A DNA stretch of 54,588 bases, taken from JAWKTM01 sp041399085 (GTDB lineage Bacteria > Planctomycetota > Planctomycetia > Pirellulales > Pirellulaceae). The DNA lies in contig JAWKTM010000051.1 in NCBI GenBank assembly GCA_041399085.1, positions 1 through 54,588 on the forward strand, read 5' to 3'. The position numbers were made by a program, and so were the translations under genes. Shown in pieces: positions 17,303 to 26,124 of the stretch. Position 1 is the stretch's first letter; each line of letters begins with the position of its first letter. The notes under the pieces were generated by a model, which ran no database searches, was not told the origin of the DNA, and was given only the letters and a program-made list of their open reading frames with translations.

Positions 17303-18031
17303 GGTGGGTGCTGACAAGACGCCAAAGCTAGAAATGCCGGGCAAAGGTCAATAGGCCTGAGCCGGAAATGGCAACGGGAAAATGGCGGGCGGCTGCAGGC
17401 AGTGAATCGGACGTTTGGCCGGCGATCAAGGTGGGGTGATTATGCGCGGGCGAGAAGGCTGGGCCAAGAAATAAAAGCGGGGCCTCTAACGTGTCGAAAA
17501 CGATCTGACGTTTTGCCGAATGGCCAGGGCAAGGCAACCATCGAGCAGTCAATTCGTTAGAGGCCCCACGGGCCAGCATTCGTTGCCGCGGGACGACCGC
17601 GAACGGATCGCCACCTAACGCAGGTGGGATGTGCCGGAGTTGCCGTTGCGGGCGAAAACTCTGGAAAGCGGCTGGTTGGTTTCATTCTTCAGGAAACGCG
17701 GGTCTGCTGCGTCCGTGCTCGGCGTGATCGTTGAGGAGCGATTGGAGAAGCGGCACACGTGGAATCTCGCAACACCGCCGCATTTTCAAGTGATGAATTT
17801 TGGGTGCGAGGCTTTAATCCGGCGTCTTGAACGCGACAAACCAATTGGCGGCGAGTGGCGTATTGCTGGGAATGAAAAATGCGGCACCGAGACGGTGCGT
17901 TTAGCTGATGCGTCTTTTGCCGCGATGAAATGCCTGCGTGGGGCCGTCCGCTGGCGAGAGCGGGTTTCAGGCCGACGATTTTGGTCGGCTGGCCTGGAAG
18001 ATCGGCCGGTGCGGTTCCATTTGCGAGAGTC
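17303..18031. other. Gene-poor stretch between tRNA-Thr and kdsA
   Basis: No gene is supported in about 730 bp. It holds the structured inverted repeat at 17479-17567. Open frames here (for example plus 17631-18041) have no recognisable family, signal or downstream partner and resemble chance frames in GC-rich DNA. The promoter of kdsA on the plus strand and of the tRNA on the minus strand should both lie here. The region is within the error-prone part of the sequence, so a broken small gene cannot be excluded. Confidence 0.5.
17479..17567. repeat. Structured element closed by a perfect 13-bp inverted repeat
   Basis: GGGGCCTCTAACG (17479-17491) and CGTTAGAGGCCCC (17555-17567) are perfect reverse complements separated by 63 nt. 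Inside are two smaller stems, AAAACG/CGTTTT (loop ATCTGA) and TTGCC/GGCAA, so the whole would fold as a branched cruciform or RNA. No T tract follows on either strand. It could be a structured small RNA, a protein-binding element or a decayed mobile-element end. The TCTAAC...GTTAGA ends also resemble integron attC core sites, but no integrase or second site is present. Confidence 0.6.
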
Positions 18032-18864
18032 ATGGACGTGACGAACAACCTCCTGCGGAAATTAAGCGATATCGCTGTGCGCTGGCAACTGTTGCTGCTG
18101 ATTGCCGGTCCGTGCGTGCTGAGTCCGAGTCGCTGGCGCGTTGCATATTGCTTCGCGGCTGAGCGAATGAGGCGGACACGGCCGCAATTGGTGTATAAGG
18201 GCTCGTTCGACAAGGCGAATCGTACCAGTAATCAGTTCTTCGTGGCTTGGGGACTGACGAGGGTCTGCGAGTTCTGGCTCGTGTGAAGGAAGCGACCGGC
18301 CTGCCAGTGACGACTGACATCCACGAGTCTCATCAAGCGGCTACCGTCGCCGAAGTCTGCGACTTGTTGCAGATTCCGGCATTCTTGGCTCGCCAGACCG
18401 ATCTGCTGGTCGCGGCGGCGGAAACGGGTCGCGCGGTGAACGTCAAGAAGGGCCAGTTCATGGCGCCTTGGGATATGCGGCACGTGGTGGAAAAGCTGGC
18501 TGCCGCCGGCGCGCGGAACATAATGGTATGTGAACGCGGCACGTTCTTCGGCTACGGCCGGTTGGTGAACGACATGCGAGCGCTGCCGCAAATGCGCGAA
18601 CTGGGGGTGCCGGTGGTCTTCGACGCCACGCACAGTGTCCAAGAGCCGAGCGGCTTGGGAGCCGCGACGGGCGGCAACCGGGCGATGGTCGAGCCGCTAG
18701 CGCGAGCCGCCGTGGCGATTGGCGTCGACGGACTGTTTTTCGAAACGCACCCCGAACCGGAACGCTCGCCCAGTGACGGGCCGAACATGGTGCCATTGGA
18801 TCAATTTGCCGCCTTGCTGGATCGCTTGCTGCGGATTCGCGAAACCATTGAAGGGCTTTCATGA
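18032..18864 (+). CDS. kdsA: 3-deoxy-8-phosphooctulonate synthase, two apparent frameshifts
   Basis: Condenses arabinose 5-phosphate and PEP to KDO-8-phosphate for lipopolysaccharide. ATG at 18032 gives MDVTNNLLRKLSDIAV followed by LLLIAGPCVL, the KdsA/DAHP substrate loop. After frame changes near 18125-18160 and 18235-18260 come LVYKGSFDKANRTS and TDEGLRVLARVKEATGLPV. The rest is open and complete: TDIHESHQAA, IPAFLARQTDLLVAAAETG, NVKKGQFMAPWDM, MVCERGTFFGYGRLVNDMR, VVFDATHSVQ and FFETHPEPERSPSDGPN. The total is about 277 codons, normal for KdsA. Its stop overlaps the next gene's start (ATGA). Confidence 0.9.
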
Positions 18865-20681
18865 CACGACGGTTGATGAACGGGCGAGCGGAAGACGCCG
18901 AGCGAACGTGGCGGCCGGAGAACTGGACCAGCTTCGAAGTTGGAGGTCGCGCGCCCGTCTGGGTTGCGGCAATGTTTTCGCTCGCGTTAATCGTCGGTTG
19001 CGAAGAGCCCGCGGCGACGAGCACTCCGACGACCACTGCCCAAGTCACCGAACAAGAGGGGCCGGATCCGACGGAGAGTTTCGATCGTGCGGCCGACTTC
19101 CTTCAGCGAATGGACGAGTTCGAGCCGGAGCAGATCGACGGGCAGATCATCTATCACTTGAACCGCTGGGTTGACGCTTCCGACTTAAAGGTCGACTGGG
19201 AGCCGGACCCATTAATCGAGGACTTGCCCGCCGAATTCCGCGAGCATTCTTCGTTGTCGGAAATCCGCGATCCGAAGTTTCAAATCACCGATTTCGAAGC
19301 GCTCAAGGAAGCGTTGTGGATGCGCAAAGCGTCGAATTGGATCGCGACGAACGACGAGCAGCCGTCGCTGGTTGTCTGGGATGAATCGACAACCGAGGCG
19401 TTGGGCCACGAAAACGTTCGGCTGTTGCAGGAGGCGACGCGGCTGTTTGATTGGACGATCCGCAACGTTCAGTTGGACGAAATGCTGAACGAGCCGACGG
19501 GGCCGGTAGCTGGAGCGGAAGGAACGGCCGAGCGGTCGGATGTCTCGCCGGCTCGACGTGCGATGCCGGGACCGGGTTACACGGCGGAACCGTGGCAAGT
19601 GATGTTGTACGGACACGGCGACTTCTGGCAGCGTTCGCGCGTGTTCATCCAATTGGCTCGCCAGCAAGGTTTGGACGTCGTGATGCTGGGCGTGCCGAAG
19701 TCGGAGGGCTCGAAGAAAACGGAGCCCTGGCTTCCGGCCTTGCTGCTGGGCGAGCATTTGTACTTGTTCGACGCGAAGCTGGGGACTCCGTTGCCGGGAC
19801 CAGATGGCAAAGGGATCGCTACGTTGGCAGAGGTGCGGGCGAACACCAATTTGCTGAAGTCGCTATCGGTCGGTGACGCTCATCCGTATCGCGTAGGCGC
19901 CGGTGATTTGCAGCACGTGACGGCGTTGATCGACGCTTCGCCCGAGTACTTGGCCGGCCGCATGGTCAAGCTGCAACAGCGCCTGACGGGCAAGAACCAA
20001 TTGGTGCTGAGCGTCTCGCCACGGGAATTGGCGAAGCGATTGCGCGGGATCGAAGGCGTCGATCGCGTCGCGTTATGGACGTTGCCGATCGAGGCCGACA
20101 TGTTTCGCTCGACAGTCAAGCGGCTGCTGGCGAACGACGAAAATTTCCGCGGCATGTTTTTGCAGCAGTTCGGGTTGTTCGAGGGACGACATCCGTTGGT
20201 GCAAGCGCGGCAGAAGTATTTTGGCGGCGAGTTCGACGACGTGGATGAGAAGCTGGGCGCGACCGGCTTGTACATGGAATGCCGGCTGCCGGACGAACTG
20301 ATTCGCGACCTCGCGACGAACCCGGCGGCTCAGAAGCGAATGGGTTTTGAACAAGGCAATTTGAAGCCCGAGATTTTTCAGCGGCAGATGCAGGGGGCCC
20401 AGATGATCGCGTTGCAGGCCAAGACCAACGCGACTTATTGGATCGGCTTTGTCCATTTCGCAAACGGTAACTACAAAGTCGCCAGCGATTGGTTCCAGCG
20501 CAGCGCCGAACAGCACGAGGGACAGGGACCGTGGGCTGCCGGGGCGAAATACAATTTGGCTCGCAGCTACGAGGCTTTGGGCCGGTGGGAAGACGCGCGA
20601 AAGATTTACTTGCTGAGCGAATCGCCGCAGCAGCATGGCGATTTAGTGCGAGCCCGGTTGATCGCTCAGCAGCATCCATGA
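18861..20681 (+). CDS. Conserved hypothetical membrane-anchored or lipoprotein-like protein with C-terminal TPR-like repeat
   Basis: A 606-residue protein with a 4-bp start/stop overlap with kdsA, hence coupled translation. After 30 hydrophilic residues a short hydrophobic stretch ends in LALIVGC at residue 47. It looks like a lipobox, but the N-terminal region is too long for a normal signal peptide, so either the start is wrong or it is a signal anchor. The body is acidic and Trp-rich (NRWVDASDLKVDWEPDPLI). It has a central PWQVMLYGHGDFWQRSR and DVVMLGVPKSE segment, and TPR-like helices at the end (GAKYNLARSYEALGRWEDAR). I recall planctomycete homologues without function. Envelope biogenesis is a context-only guess. 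Confidence 0.75.
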   Translation: MTRRLMNGRAEDAERTWRPENWTSFEVGGRAPVWVAAMFSLALIVGCEEPAATSTPTTTAQVTEQEGPDPTESFDRAADFLQRMDEFEPEQIDGQIIYHLNRWVDASDLKVDWEPDPLIEDLPAEFREHSSLSEIRDPKFQITDFEALKEALWMRKASNWIATNDEQPSLVVWDESTTEALGHENVRLLQEATRLFDWTIRNVQLDEMLNEPTGPVAGAEGTAERSDVSPARRAMPGPGYTAEPWQVMLYGHGDFWQRSRVFIQLARQQGLDVVMLGVPKSEGSKKTEPWLPALLLGEHLYLFDAKLGTPLPGPDGKGIATLAEVRANTNLLKSLSVGDAHPYRVGAGDLQHVTALIDASPEYLAGRMVKLQQRLTGKNQLVLSVSPRELAKRLRGIEGVDRVALWTLPIEADMFRSTVKRLLANDENFRGMFLQQFGLFEGRHPLVQARQKYFGGEFDDVDEKLGATGLYMECRLPDELIRDLATNPAAQKRMGFEQGNLKPEIFQRQMQGAQMIALQAKTNATYWIGFVHFANGNYKVASDWFQRSAEQHEGQGPWAAGAKYNLARSYEALGRWEDARKIYLLSESPQQHGDLVRARLIAQQHP

Positions 20682-20805
20682 TTCGAACTGCAAGCTTTGC
20701 ACGTGCTTCGTCAGCGGTTTGCGGTTGCTCGCGGCAAGGGCGGCTGACGGTTTACATGGGTAGCCAGCGTAATTAAGGTGGGACACCGGTTCGCGTTGTT
20801 GAAGG

Positions 20806-20821
20806 CCGGTCAAGCGACCGG
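20806..20821. promoter_or_regulatory. Perfect 6-bp inverted repeat upstream of the CxxCH protein
   Basis: CCGGTC-AAGC-GACCGG lies 47 bp before the start of the small CxxCH protein and 125 bp after the previous stop. It has no T tract. It may be an operator or a weak transcript-end hairpin. Confidence 0.3.
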
Positions 20822-20868
20822 GCGACGCGGAGCGTGTAGGCTGTTTTCGCAACTGGGAGTTTGACGAC

Positions 20869-21261
20869 ATGAAGAGGTTCGCTTTGTTAATGGCGGCGGC
20901 GGTGATTGCCGGCTGGTTCGCCGCTCCGGCTCAGGCGTTTCCGCCGTTCAAGGCCGCGTTCACCGAGCGATACGTGGACAAGAGCGACAACGAAGGCTTC
21001 AAGGCCGCGGCCAAGGAAGCAAGCTGCAACGTTTGCCACGTAAAGGACGAGAAGAAGAGCGTGCAAAACGAGTACGGTCACGCGTTGCACGAAGAGCTGG
21101 AAAAGTCGGGCGAGAAGCCCAAAGAGTTGATGAAGAGCGACAAGGAGAAGCTGTTGAAGTTGCTGGATGAAGCCTTCACGGCGGTCGAAAAGGAAAAGTC
21201 GAAGGGCGGTAAGACCTTCGGCGAGTTGATCAAGAGCGGCATGCTGCCCGCCGGCAATTAA
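20869..21261 (+). CDS. Small secreted protein with a CxxCH haem-type motif
   Basis: A 130-residue protein with a clear Sec signal (MKRFALLMAAAVIAGWFAAP, cleavage probably after PAQA). The mature chain has one CNVCH motif near residue 55, the attachment signature of c-type haem. It is then strongly Lys/Glu-rich and helical. A Met in a plausible distal-ligand position is not obvious (LIKSGMLPAGN at the end is one candidate). A GGGAG sits about 12 nt before the ATG. It stands alone, followed by a strong hairpin terminator. It could be a small monohaem electron carrier. I do not recognise a named family. Confidence 0.75.
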   Translation: MKRFALLMAAAVIAGWFAAPAQAFPPFKAAFTERYVDKSDNEGFKAAAKEASCNVCHVKDEKKSVQNEYGHALHEELEKSGEKPKELMKSDKEKLLKLLDEAFTAVEKEKSKGGKTFGELIKSGMLPAGN

Positions 21262-21310
21262 TTGTCGGTTTGCTCGAAGTCAGCAAGTCTGACGAATGAT
21301 GACATCGCGA

Positions 21311-21339
21311 ACGCCCGACGTTGAACAAGCGTCGGGCGT
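21311..21339. terminator. Strong intrinsic terminator between convergent genes
   Basis: ACGCCCGACG and CGTCGGGCGT form a perfect 10-bp stem with a 9-nt loop, followed on the plus strand by TTCTATT. It is 50 bp after the CxxCH protein and 67 bp beyond the convergent DUF4058 stop at 21406, so it may serve both directions, with the better T tract on plus. Confidence 0.8.
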
Positions 21340-21405
21340 TTCTATTGCGCAAATGTGTACTTGTCGGCATGCCGCTTCAAGCGTCTCGCTCCATGTTAAA
21401 CCGTT

Positions 21406-22182
21406 CTACGCGTCCGCGGCGACCAAACCGCGGGCCCATTGGGCGTCACTTTCCCCAAGCGACGGCTCCGGTTGGCCGCGATAGATGTAATCCTCGTATC
21501 CAGCGGCGTCGTAAACGCGGTGCAGAATCGCTTGCAGATCGAGCCGTGCGTCGGCGTGAGGCGGTTCGAGCGGAACCGGGATCGTCGGCAGCGGCTCGCG
21601 AAGTTGAATCGGCCAGACGCCGGCGCGCGGTCGTTCGGGGAAACGGCTGACCAGCACGCAGTAGTCGCACGGTCCGAGTTCGTCCATCGGCATCCGCCCG
21701 CCGGCTCGCAGCAGGTCGATTTCGACGAAGTGGACGGCGCTTTGCAGCAACTGAGCTCGCTTGCCCAAATACTGTTCGCGATCGGGACCGGGCAATTTGT
21801 TCGCCGGGCTGAGCAGTTCGATGACCGTCACGAGCCGCATCGAGTTGCGATCACGGATCTCCAGAAACGACAGGCTCTCCCAGTCCGTGGCCGGCAAGTG
21901 AACTTCGACCGGCGCGTCGATCGTGGCGGTGCTGGAGGCGTCATGGGCGAGAGGCGAAGCGTGGTCTCGCGAAGCAACCGTGACATCGCCTCGCCCCAGC
22001 AACCCGCGACGCTGATCTGGCAATTCGTGGATGAAGATGTGTTCGTCGATCTTCACGAAGTAGTCCGGCCGCACTTGGCGCGTGATCGCTTCGGCGACCG
22101 CTGGACAACAGCGTTCATGAAAATCGTGCCAGACTCCGGCCTGTTCCAGATACGGATTCATGCCGGGAAATGGTGAGGGCAT
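21406..22182 (-). CDS. DUF4058 family protein
   Basis: A 258-residue protein from the ATG at 22182 (MPSPFPGMNPYLEQ). Longer upstream readings overlap the next gene's end in a different frame and are not family-like. The N-terminal PFPGMNPYLE then WHDFHERCC is the hallmark of DUF4058, a family frequent in cyanobacteria and planctomycetes with no proven role. Further conserved parts are FLEIRDRNSMRLVTVIELLS and SPANKLPGPDREQYLGKR, the spacing of which (E...ELLSPANK) recalls PD-(D/E)XK nucleases, though that is inference. It stands between the DUF1501 gene and a terminator. Confidence 0.85.
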   Translation of the reverse strand: MPSPFPGMNPYLEQAGVWHDFHERCCPAVAEAITRQVRPDYFVKIDEHIFIHELPDQRRGLLGRGDVTVASRDHASPLAHDASSTATIDAPVEVHLPATDWESLSFLEIRDRNSMRLVTVIELLSPANKLPGPDREQYLGKRAQLLQSAVHFVEIDLLRAGGRMPMDELGPCDYCVLVSRFPERPRAGVWPIQLREPLPTIPVPLEPPHADARLDLQAILHRVYDAAGYEDYIYRGQPEPSLGESDAQWARGLVAADA

Positions 22183-22262
22183 CGCGCGGTTCCTTTCGTG
22201 GAGGCTCCATTTTAGCCGAGCGTTCACGGCTGCCACAGCGCGAGCAAGATTTAGGTTCGCGC

Positions 22263-23645
22263 TTACGCGAACAGTGCGTCGACGACCTTGCCGCCTTCGG
22301 GACCAGTCAGCCGGTGATCCCGGCCGGCGTGCCAGTAGGTCAGCTCGTTGGCGGGCAGGCCAAGCAGATGCAGCACCGTGGCGTGCAGATCGCGGAAGTG
22401 GACTTTGCCTTCCACCGCCACAGCGCCTGTTTCGTTCGTTTTGCCATGCACGTAGCCCGGCTTCACGCCGCCGCCCGCCAACCAAAACGTAAAGCCGCGA
22501 TAGTTGTGGCCCGTGTCGTCCTTGCCGTCATCCGGCGTCAGTCCCGGCCGACCAAACTCGCCGCCCCAAATCACTAGCGTGTCTTCGAGCAACCCGCGTT
22601 GCCGTAGATCGTCCAGCAAGGCGGCGATTGGCGTGTCGGTCGCCTGACAGTTCGCCTGCAAATCTCGGCGATGATTCTTATGTTGGTCCCAACTGCCGTG
22701 ATTTAGTTCGACGAACCGAACGCCCGCTTCGATGAACCGTCGGGCCAATAGACACTGTCGACCGAAGTCTGACTTCTTGCAAATGCCAATCTGCTCGCCC
22801 TGCTGGCCCACACGGTACCGATCCAAGGTGGCTTGCGTTTCGCGGCTGAGATCAAGCAAGCCGGGCGCTTCGGCTTGCATCTGAAATCCCAACTCCATCG
22901 ACTCGATGACACTTTCCAGCCGCTCGTCATGCGGCCGTTCACTGGCGTGTTGGCGGTTCAACTGCTGAACGAAGTCCAACTGACGCCGCTTGGCGGACAG
23001 CGGCAAATGATCGCCAGCAACGTTGTTGATGGTGGCCAGCGACATGTCCTCGCCATTCACGCCGATCGGAGTGCCGGTATAAATCGACGGCAAAAACGCG
23101 CTGGAGTAAATCGAACTCTTGGATGTGTTCAAGCTGATAAAGCCCGGCAGATTTTGGTTCTCGGTGCCGAGCCCGTAGGAAATCCAAGAGCCCAAGCTTG
23201 GCCGCTCGCGCAGCCGGTCGCCCGTGTGAAGCTGGAGGAACGACTGGGCGTGAATGCCCGTGTCGGCGTGCATGCCGTTGATCACGCACAACTGGTCGGC
23301 ATGCCTAGCCGTCTCGGGCATCAGTTCCGAAATCCACATTCCGCTTTCGCCGCGTCGCTCAAACGCGAACACCGAACCGGGGTGCTTCTTGTTGCCCGTT
23401 TGCGGCTTGTAGTCAAACGTGTCCAGATGGGCCGGGCCGCCGCTCATGCAGAGAAAGATCACCCGTTTCGCACGTGCGGACAGCGGCGGCGTGCGAGCCG
23501 CCAAGCTTTCGCCGCCCCGGCTCTCGCCCGCCGAGGACGTGGCTGGCAAAGCCGCTTGCGTCGGTTCGCCCAGCATCGCTTGCAAAGCCAGATAGCCAAA
23601 ACCGCAAGAAGTGGCTTGCAACATCGCGCGACGTGAATAATTCAT
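22263..23645 (-). CDS. DUF1501 (sulfatase-like) exported protein
   Basis: A 460-residue DUF1501 protein, a planctomycete-rich family distantly related to sulfatases and alkaline phosphatases. The N-terminus MNYSRRAMLQATSCGFGYL is a Tat-type signal (SRRAML). Family landmarks are FLCMSGGPAHLDTFDYKP, HADTGIHAQSF, VRFVELNHGSWDQHKNH, VIWGGEFGRPGLTPDDGKD and GHNYRGFTFWLAGGGVKPG. It pairs with the DUF1553/DUF1549 protein 58 bp upstream on the same strand. That pairing recurs many times in planctomycete genomes. The enzymatic activity is unproven. Confidence 0.93.
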   Translation of the reverse strand: MNYSRRAMLQATSCGFGYLALQAMLGEPTQAALPATSSAGESRGGESLAARTPPLSARAKRVIFLCMSGGPAHLDTFDYKPQTGNKKHPGSVFAFERRGESGMWISELMPETARHADQLCVINGMHADTGIHAQSFLQLHTGDRLRERPSLGSWISYGLGTENQNLPGFISLNTSKSSIYSSAFLPSIYTGTPIGVNGEDMSLATINNVAGDHLPLSAKRRQLDFVQQLNRQHASERPHDERLESVIESMELGFQMQAEAPGLLDLSRETQATLDRYRVGQQGEQIGICKKSDFGRQCLLARRFIEAGVRFVELNHGSWDQHKNHRRDLQANCQATDTPIAALLDDLRQRGLLEDTLVIWGGEFGRPGLTPDDGKDDTGHNYRGFTFWLAGGGVKPGYVHGKTNETGAVAVEGKVHFRDLHATVLHLLGLPANELTYWHAGRDHRLTGPEGGKVVDALFA

Positions 23646-23702
23646 GGCGTGTTCCCTTCATCAAGGCGATTCAGATTGCCTTTTCATCGGCCCCGAATGG
23701 CT

Positions 23703-26036
23703 CTAATCCACATATCGAAATTCGTTGGCGATCAATAAAGCCTGGCAGAAGCTGCTCCAAGCCTGCTCGGGCGATTCTAATTCGGATTCGGACGACAGCA
23801 CGAATTCGACCGCGTCATCAACCTCTTGCGGGCTCGGATCCCGTCCGAAGGCCCGTTGCCAAGCCAGTCGAGCTCGACCCGGTGGATCGGCCGTCTCTTC
23901 CATTACCCAACGAGCAAAGTGCCCGGCCTGCTCGACGACGAACGGGCTGTTGAACAAATGCAGCGCTTGCCCCGGCACGGTGCTTACGTCGCGCTTGCCG
24001 AGGACGCTGGTGAAGTCCGGCAAGTCGAAAGCAGCCAACTCAGGCGGCGGCGAACTGCGAAGATAACACAAGTAAACGCTCCGTTTCGGACTAGGTTCGT
24101 GCAGATTCCCGGCCAAGTTCACCAAAATATCACGGTGTCGAACCAACGAGCCGTCGCCAGGCTGTAAATCCAACTGGCCGCTCGCATGCAGCATGCGGTC
24201 CCGCAGCGCCTCGGCCTCCAAGCGACGGCGATCGTGACGCGCTAGCAGCCGATTCGGCTGGTCTATCTCAAGCTGCTTTTCCGTCGCGGCGCTGGTCAAA
24301 CGGTACGTGTGACTCAACGCAATCGCCCGCACTAGTCGCTTGATGGACCAACCGTCTTGCATAAACTGCGTCGCCAAATGGTCGAGCAATTCCGGGTGAG
24401 TCGGTCGCTCGCCGTAGACGCCGAAATCGTCCGGCGTCCGCACGATGCCTTCGCCGAACATCTGCTGCCAAACGCGATTCACGATCACGCGGCCAGTCAG
24501 CGGATGTGCCGGATGCGTGATCCATTCGGCCAATTGCCGTCGCCCGCTTTGCGACGCATCGACTTCGATGGCCACCGGTAGATCGCACGCCGAAAGGAAA
24601 CCTCGCGGAACGGCATCGCCCGTCTTGGACGATTCGCCCTTGATGTTGATTTTCGCGTCCGCGGGCTTCTCGCGGTCGCGCACTCCCATCGCCAGCGGCG
24701 TTCCCGCCGCCCATTTGGATTTCGGAATCGGTTTCGGTTTGCCGGTGTTGGATTCCAGCACCAAGACTGTCTCCACGAAGTCCGCTGGCGGCGGCACTTG
24801 CGGCGCCGACTTCAGTACATGCAGGTCCGTTGCGGGGGCCGTCAGCCCTTCATGCGCGGCCGTTCCCCACATCGTTTCCGTGCTGGTGAAGATGCCGGCC
24901 AACGCGTAATAATCTCGCGTGGGTATCGGATCGAACTTGTGGTCATGGCATCGAGCACAAGCCACGCTGATGCCCATCACGCCTCGGCCGATCACATCAA
25001 TCTGGTCGGCCACGATATCCATGACGAAGTTGTCGTTCATCGCCTTCGCCGGCTTCGAGCTCAACGCCAAGAAACCCGTTGCGATCAAGCGGCGATCTTG
25101 TTCGGCCGGCGATTCATGTGGCAGCAAGTCTCCGGCAATTTGCTCGGTCAAAAACTGGTCATAAGGCATGTCGTTGTTAAAAGCCGCGATCACATAATCG
25201 CGATATCGCCAAGCGTGCGGGAACGTCGGATTGCGTCCGAGTCCGTCGTTGCCGTTCGATTCTCCGTACCGAGCCACGTCCAGCCAGAACCGGCCCCACC
25301 GCTCGCCAAACCGCGGGCTCGCCAGCAGCCGATCGACCAACCGTTCGATAGCCACCTCGCCCGATCGCTCGAAGTCGTCGGCAAACTGGTCCGCTTCGCC
25401 AACCGTGGCTGGCAGACCGATCAGATCGAATGAAAGCCGCCTCGCAAGCGTCCGCGGATCGGCGTCCGCGCCGGGAGCCAATCCGGCCGCGTCGAGTCTT
25501 GCCAAGACGAATCGGTCGATGGAGTTCGACGGCCAAGCTGCGTTTGCTACCTCGGGCTGCGCGGGACTCTGAATTGGTTCGAGCGACCAGAGCTGCACGT
25601 CGCTGGCCGCCGTCGCTTCATCGGTCGGCTGAGTCGCCTCGGCCGGCGGATCGCGCGGGTCGGGCGCTCCGCGCTTTACCCACTCCACAAAATCATGGAC
25701 AACCGTTTCTGGTAACGGCTGATCGGGAGGCATCTCGACGCCTTCATACCGCAGCGCCTGCACCAGCAAGCTTTCATCGGGCTTGCCGACAACGACCACC
25801 GGGCCCGATTGCCCGCCTTTCCTCAAAGCTTCGCGGCTATCCAGCAACAGCTTGCCGCCCACCTCGGCCGAGTCAGCCGAATGGCATTCGTAACAACGCT
25901 CGACCAGAACCGGGCGAATCTTGTTCTCGAAGAACATCCGATCATCGGCGGAAATCGTTTCGCTTCGCACCGAGTTCGAATAAAGCACGAACGTCGAACT
26001 CAACAAAACGGCAACGGCGTGAGCAAATCGAATCAT
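23703..26036 (-). CDS. PSCyt1-DUF1549-DUF1553 protein (planctomycete cytochrome-type)
   Basis: About 777 residues from an ATG at 26036 (MIRFAHAVAVLLSS, Sec-like signal). The ATG at 26045 is an alternative. Domain order: PSCyt1 with haem-type motif CYECHSAD near the N-terminus, then DUF1549 (IDRFVLARLDAAGL, RRLSFDLIGLPAT, FGERWGRFWLDVARYGESNG), then DUF1553 (HPLTGRVIVNRVWQQMFGEG, THPELLDHLATQFM). A second CxxCH (CARCHDHKFDPI) lies in the middle, as is usual. The partner is DUF1501, just downstream. The family is proposed to act in polysaccharide or sulfated-substrate degradation, but no reaction is established. Confidence 0.93.
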   Translation of the reverse strand: MIRFAHAVAVLLSSTFVLYSNSVRSETISADDRMFFENKIRPVLVERCYECHSADSAEVGGKLLLDSREALRKGGQSGPVVVVGKPDESLLVQALRYEGVEMPPDQPLPETVVHDFVEWVKRGAPDPRDPPAEATQPTDEATAASDVQLWSLEPIQSPAQPEVANAAWPSNSIDRFVLARLDAAGLAPGADADPRTLARRLSFDLIGLPATVGEADQFADDFERSGEVAIERLVDRLLASPRFGERWGRFWLDVARYGESNGNDGLGRNPTFPHAWRYRDYVIAAFNNDMPYDQFLTEQIAGDLLPHESPAEQDRRLIATGFLALSSKPAKAMNDNFVMDIVADQIDVIGRGVMGISVACARCHDHKFDPIPTRDYYALAGIFTSTETMWGTAAHEGLTAPATDLHVLKSAPQVPPPADFVETVLVLESNTGKPKPIPKSKWAAGTPLAMGVRDREKPADAKINIKGESSKTGDAVPRGFLSACDLPVAIEVDASQSGRRQLAEWITHPAHPLTGRVIVNRVWQQMFGEGIVRTPDDFGVYGERPTHPELLDHLATQFMQDGWSIKRLVRAIALSHTYRLTSAATEKQLEIDQPNRLLARHDRRRLEAEALRDRMLHASGQLDLQPGDGSLVRHRDILVNLAGNLHEPSPKRSVYLCYLRSSPPPELAAFDLPDFTSVLGKRDVSTVPGQALHLFNSPFVVEQAGHFARWVMEETADPPGRARLAWQRAFGRDPSPQEVDDAVEFVLSSESELESPEQAWSSFCQALLIANEFRYVD

Positions 26037-26124
26037 GGCGGGCATCTCGCAACAGCTCGCAAAAATCGGGCGGGACCGTAAGTATGCCCGAATTTTGATG
26101 CGATTACCATGCGAGACTGGCGAT
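26037..26124. other. Short intergenic gap
   Basis: It lies between the dockerin end of the giant gene and the DUF1553 protein, both on the minus strand. No terminator hairpin with a T tract was seen by eye. Confidence 0.3.

Noticed and set aside
17479..17567. Integron attC site
   Set aside because: The ends resemble TCTAAC/GTTAGA, but the outer stem is too long and perfect, one consensus position is off at each end, and there is no integrase or second site. Kept only as a structured element.
17631..18041. 136-codon plus-strand frame upstream of kdsA
   Set aside because: No recognisable family or ribosome site, and it overlaps the kdsA start in another frame. It looks like a chance frame in GC-rich DNA.
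21439..22176. 245-codon plus-strand frame
   Set aside because: Antisense to the DUF4058 gene, which has clear family motifs.
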